Shown here piece by piece: positions 6,004-6,581 of a DNA stretch of 6,581 nucleotides. The stretch covers positions 1 through 6,581 of the forward strand of contig JAFZIX010000306.1 in assembly GCA_017554135.1 (NCBI GenBank), given 5' to 3'. The notes under the pieces are model-generated. The model was not told the origin of the DNA. It saw only the letters and a program-made list of their open reading frames with translations, and did not search any database. The translations under genes were made by a program, and so were the position numbers. Position 1 is the stretch's first letter; each line of letters opens with the position of its first letter. The DNA is from Bacteroidales bacterium (GTDB lineage: Bacteria > Bacteroidota > Bacteroidia > Bacteroidales > UBA932).

Positions 6004-6095
6004 AAGCCGCCAGGCAGCGACTTTAGAATGAGGCTCGAATCAAGTAGTCTTGAAAGGGTTGTCATCCCTTAAGCGAATCCCCTTCAACGAATCCT
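5995..6095 (-). ncRNA. Candidate small RNA of about 100 nt
   Basis: A consensus promoter (6099-6129) points left and a Rho-independent terminator (5995-6024) lies about 100 bases downstream, with no convincing gene between. The RNA would begin near 6094. Its body has a 14-base near-repeat, GGATTCGTTGAAGG then GGATTCGCTTAAGG (12 of 14 matching), a third ATTCG further on, and a hairpin in which AAGGG pairs with CCCTT around the loop ATGACAA, extended by CTT/AAG pairing. It does not resemble 6S, SRP, RNase P or tmRNA in any part I can see. Its 3' end overlaps the last codons and stop of the plus-strand gene as antisense RNA. The unit is inferred from signals alone; no expression evidence is available. 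Confidence 0.5.
6003..6024 (-). terminator. Rho-independent terminator reading leftward
   Basis: As minus-strand RNA, AAAGUCGC pairs with GCGGCUUU (one U-G wobble) around the loop UGCCUG and is followed by UAUUUUUU (to 5995). On the plus strand the same stem has a C/A mismatch and no U-tract, so the direction is leftward. It overlaps the stop of the plus-strand gene. Confidence 0.7.
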
Positions 6096-6098
6096 GCT

Positions 6099-6129
6099 GC
6101 AAAGGTACAAATTCTTTATGAAATTGCAA
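6099..6129 (-). promoter_or_regulatory. Strong Bacteroidota-type promoter for the candidate small RNA
   Basis: On the minus strand TTG (6129-6127), 19 spacer bases and TACCTTTG(C) (6107-6099) match both the -33 and -7 elements and spacing of the Bacteroidota primary-sigma promoter. It is the only promoter in the window with both boxes. It points away from the aldolase and towards the small-RNA region. Confidence 0.7.
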
Positions 6130-6212
6130 CTTTTTTCAGACGCGTAAATATGCACGTACTTTGATAAGCGTAAGTAATCTTTTACCAAAAATCGAGCTCT
6201 GGATGCTAAAAA

Positions 6213-6249
6213 TGGTAAAAAACCACCCGAATCAGGTGGTTTTTTACCA
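6213..6249. terminator. Bidirectional Rho-independent terminator
   Basis: TGGTAAAAAACCACC (6213-6227) is perfectly complementary to GGTGGTTTTTTACCA (6235-6249), a 15-bp stem with the 7-base loop CGAATCA. Runs of six A and six T inside the stem make a GC-rich core plus U-tract on either strand. It would end aldolase transcripts from the right and plus-strand transcripts from the left, and it separates aldolase from the transporter. Confidence 0.85.
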
Positions 6250-6266
6250 AAAAGTGCCTTGTATGG

Positions 6267-6294
6267 CCGTTTTCTGGTTAAACAATTAAAACGG
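6267..6294. terminator. Weak hairpin between aldolase gene and main terminator
   Basis: CCGTTTT (6267-6273) pairs with AAAACGG (6288-6294) around a 14-base A/T-rich loop, 27 bases past the aldolase stop. The stem is only 7 bp, so it may be a helper element or chance. Confidence 0.3.
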
Positions 6295-6320
6295 TTAGCG
6301 GAAAACGCTTTGCGAACCGG

Positions 6321-6581
6321 CTATCCCCTTACGCTTTTCACGATTTCCAGTGCATCGCGGCAGAGGGTGGTGATGCGGGGCCAGTCGGAGGCGGCGATGG
6401 CGTCTTTGGGGAAGAGGTTGGAGCCCATGCCGACGCAGAAGACGCCGGCTTTGAACCAGGCTTCGAGGTTCTCCCGCTCGGGTTTGACCCCGCCCGTGAC
6501 CATCAACTGGCTCCAGGGCATCGGGGCCTTCAGGCCCTTGATGAACTTGGGCCCCAGCACGTCGCCGGGGAAGACCTTGCA
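6321..6581 (-). CDS. eda: KDPG/KHG aldolase, C-terminal part (5' end outside window)
   Basis: 2-Dehydro-3-deoxy-6-phosphogluconate aldolase splits KDPG into pyruvate and glyceraldehyde 3-phosphate, the last step of uronate breakdown via KDG; many members also cleave 4-hydroxy-2-oxoglutarate. Only the last 86 codons are visible, about 40% of a usual 205-220 residue protein. The first visible residues, CKVFPGDVLGPKFIKGL, contain the Lys (codon 6576-6578) that should form the Schiff base, followed by the conserved FPG. LMVTGGVKP carries the TGGV phosphate-binding loop, and AGVFCVGMGSNLFPKD is the conserved strand-loop near the C-terminus. The visible part is open and without defects up to TAG at 6321-6323. 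It lies upstream of the hexuronate transporter on the same strand, but a strong terminator and an opposite gene intervene, so the two are probably separate transcripts now. Confidence 0.93.
   Translation of the reverse strand, partial: CKVFPGDVLGPKFIKGLKAPMPWSQLMVTGGVKPERENLEAWFKAGVFCVGMGSNLFPKDAIAASDWPRITTLCRDALEIVKSVRG

Noticed and set aside
5967..6056. A 29-codon minus-strand frame starting MTTLSRLLDSSLILK within the small-RNA region
   Set aside because: It runs through the terminator stem and its U-tract into the antisense of the neighbouring gene, so transcripts should end before its stop. The hydrophobic residues reflect the T-rich tract. Conservation at the codon level would change this view.
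6032..6094. CGAATC motifs resembling a tRNA T-loop (three copies at 6036, 6074 and 6088)
   Set aside because: No acceptor stem, anticodon arm or CCA could be fitted on either strand, so neither a tRNA nor a tRNA-fragment attachment site is supported.

Overview
The window looks like a chromosomal segment from a member of the Bacteroidota, most likely the order Bacteroidales. The signs are several -7 boxes of the Bacteroidota type TAnnTTTG, no Shine-Dalgarno sequences, a LysS with close Bacteroides-like motifs, a DUF5683-type small membrane protein, and a hexuronate transporter next to a KDPG aldolase. The genus cannot be fixed from the sequence. Coding regions are fairly G+C-rich, but the stretch from about 5,500 to 6,320 is visibly richer in A+T.

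Layout, left to right. All protein genes but one lie on the minus strand, so transcription mostly runs right to left. Positions 1-742 hold most of a SpoU/TrmH-type RNA 2'-O-methyltransferase gene whose 3' end lies outside the window. Positions 739-1674 encode a predicted lipoprotein that looks like a beta-propeller of the glycosidase type. Positions 1671-3230 are lysS, lysyl-tRNA synthetase. These three genes are joined by two 4-base ATGA stop/start overlaps and probably form one coupled operon, read lysS, lipoprotein, methyltransferase, from a promoter just upstream of lysS. Two closely similar hairpins (3261-3343) separate lysS from a DUF5683-like signal-peptide and membrane protein (3361-3951). 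Then comes a 12-TM MFS transporter of the hexuronate (ExuT) type (4013-5494). At the right edge is the C-terminal third of a KDPG aldolase (6321-6581), the enzyme that ends the hexuronate route through KDG and KDPG, so transporter and aldolase belong to one metabolic theme.

Between aldolase and transporter lies an A+T-rich insert-like segment. It holds one plus-strand gene for an unrecognised basic protein of about 131-141 residues (5578-6003) and a 317-base intergenic region (6004-6320). That region contains a strong symmetrical terminator (6213-6249) and what looks like a complete minus-strand small-RNA unit of about 100 nt, with a TTG-N19-TACCTTTG promoter, a structured body with a near-repeat, and a Rho-independent terminator that overlaps the 3' end of the plus-strand gene.

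The most notable pattern is a short palindromic repeat family of the form GTCATTCC...GGAATC. Copies or fragments sit inside three protein genes: a loop of the methyltransferase, the last codons of lysS, and the central loop of the transporter. In each case the repeat is read in frame as VIPSE, CHSERSEG or VIPGPDRESP-like peptide. The best candidates for something undescribed are the small-RNA unit and the neighbouring unrecognised protein.
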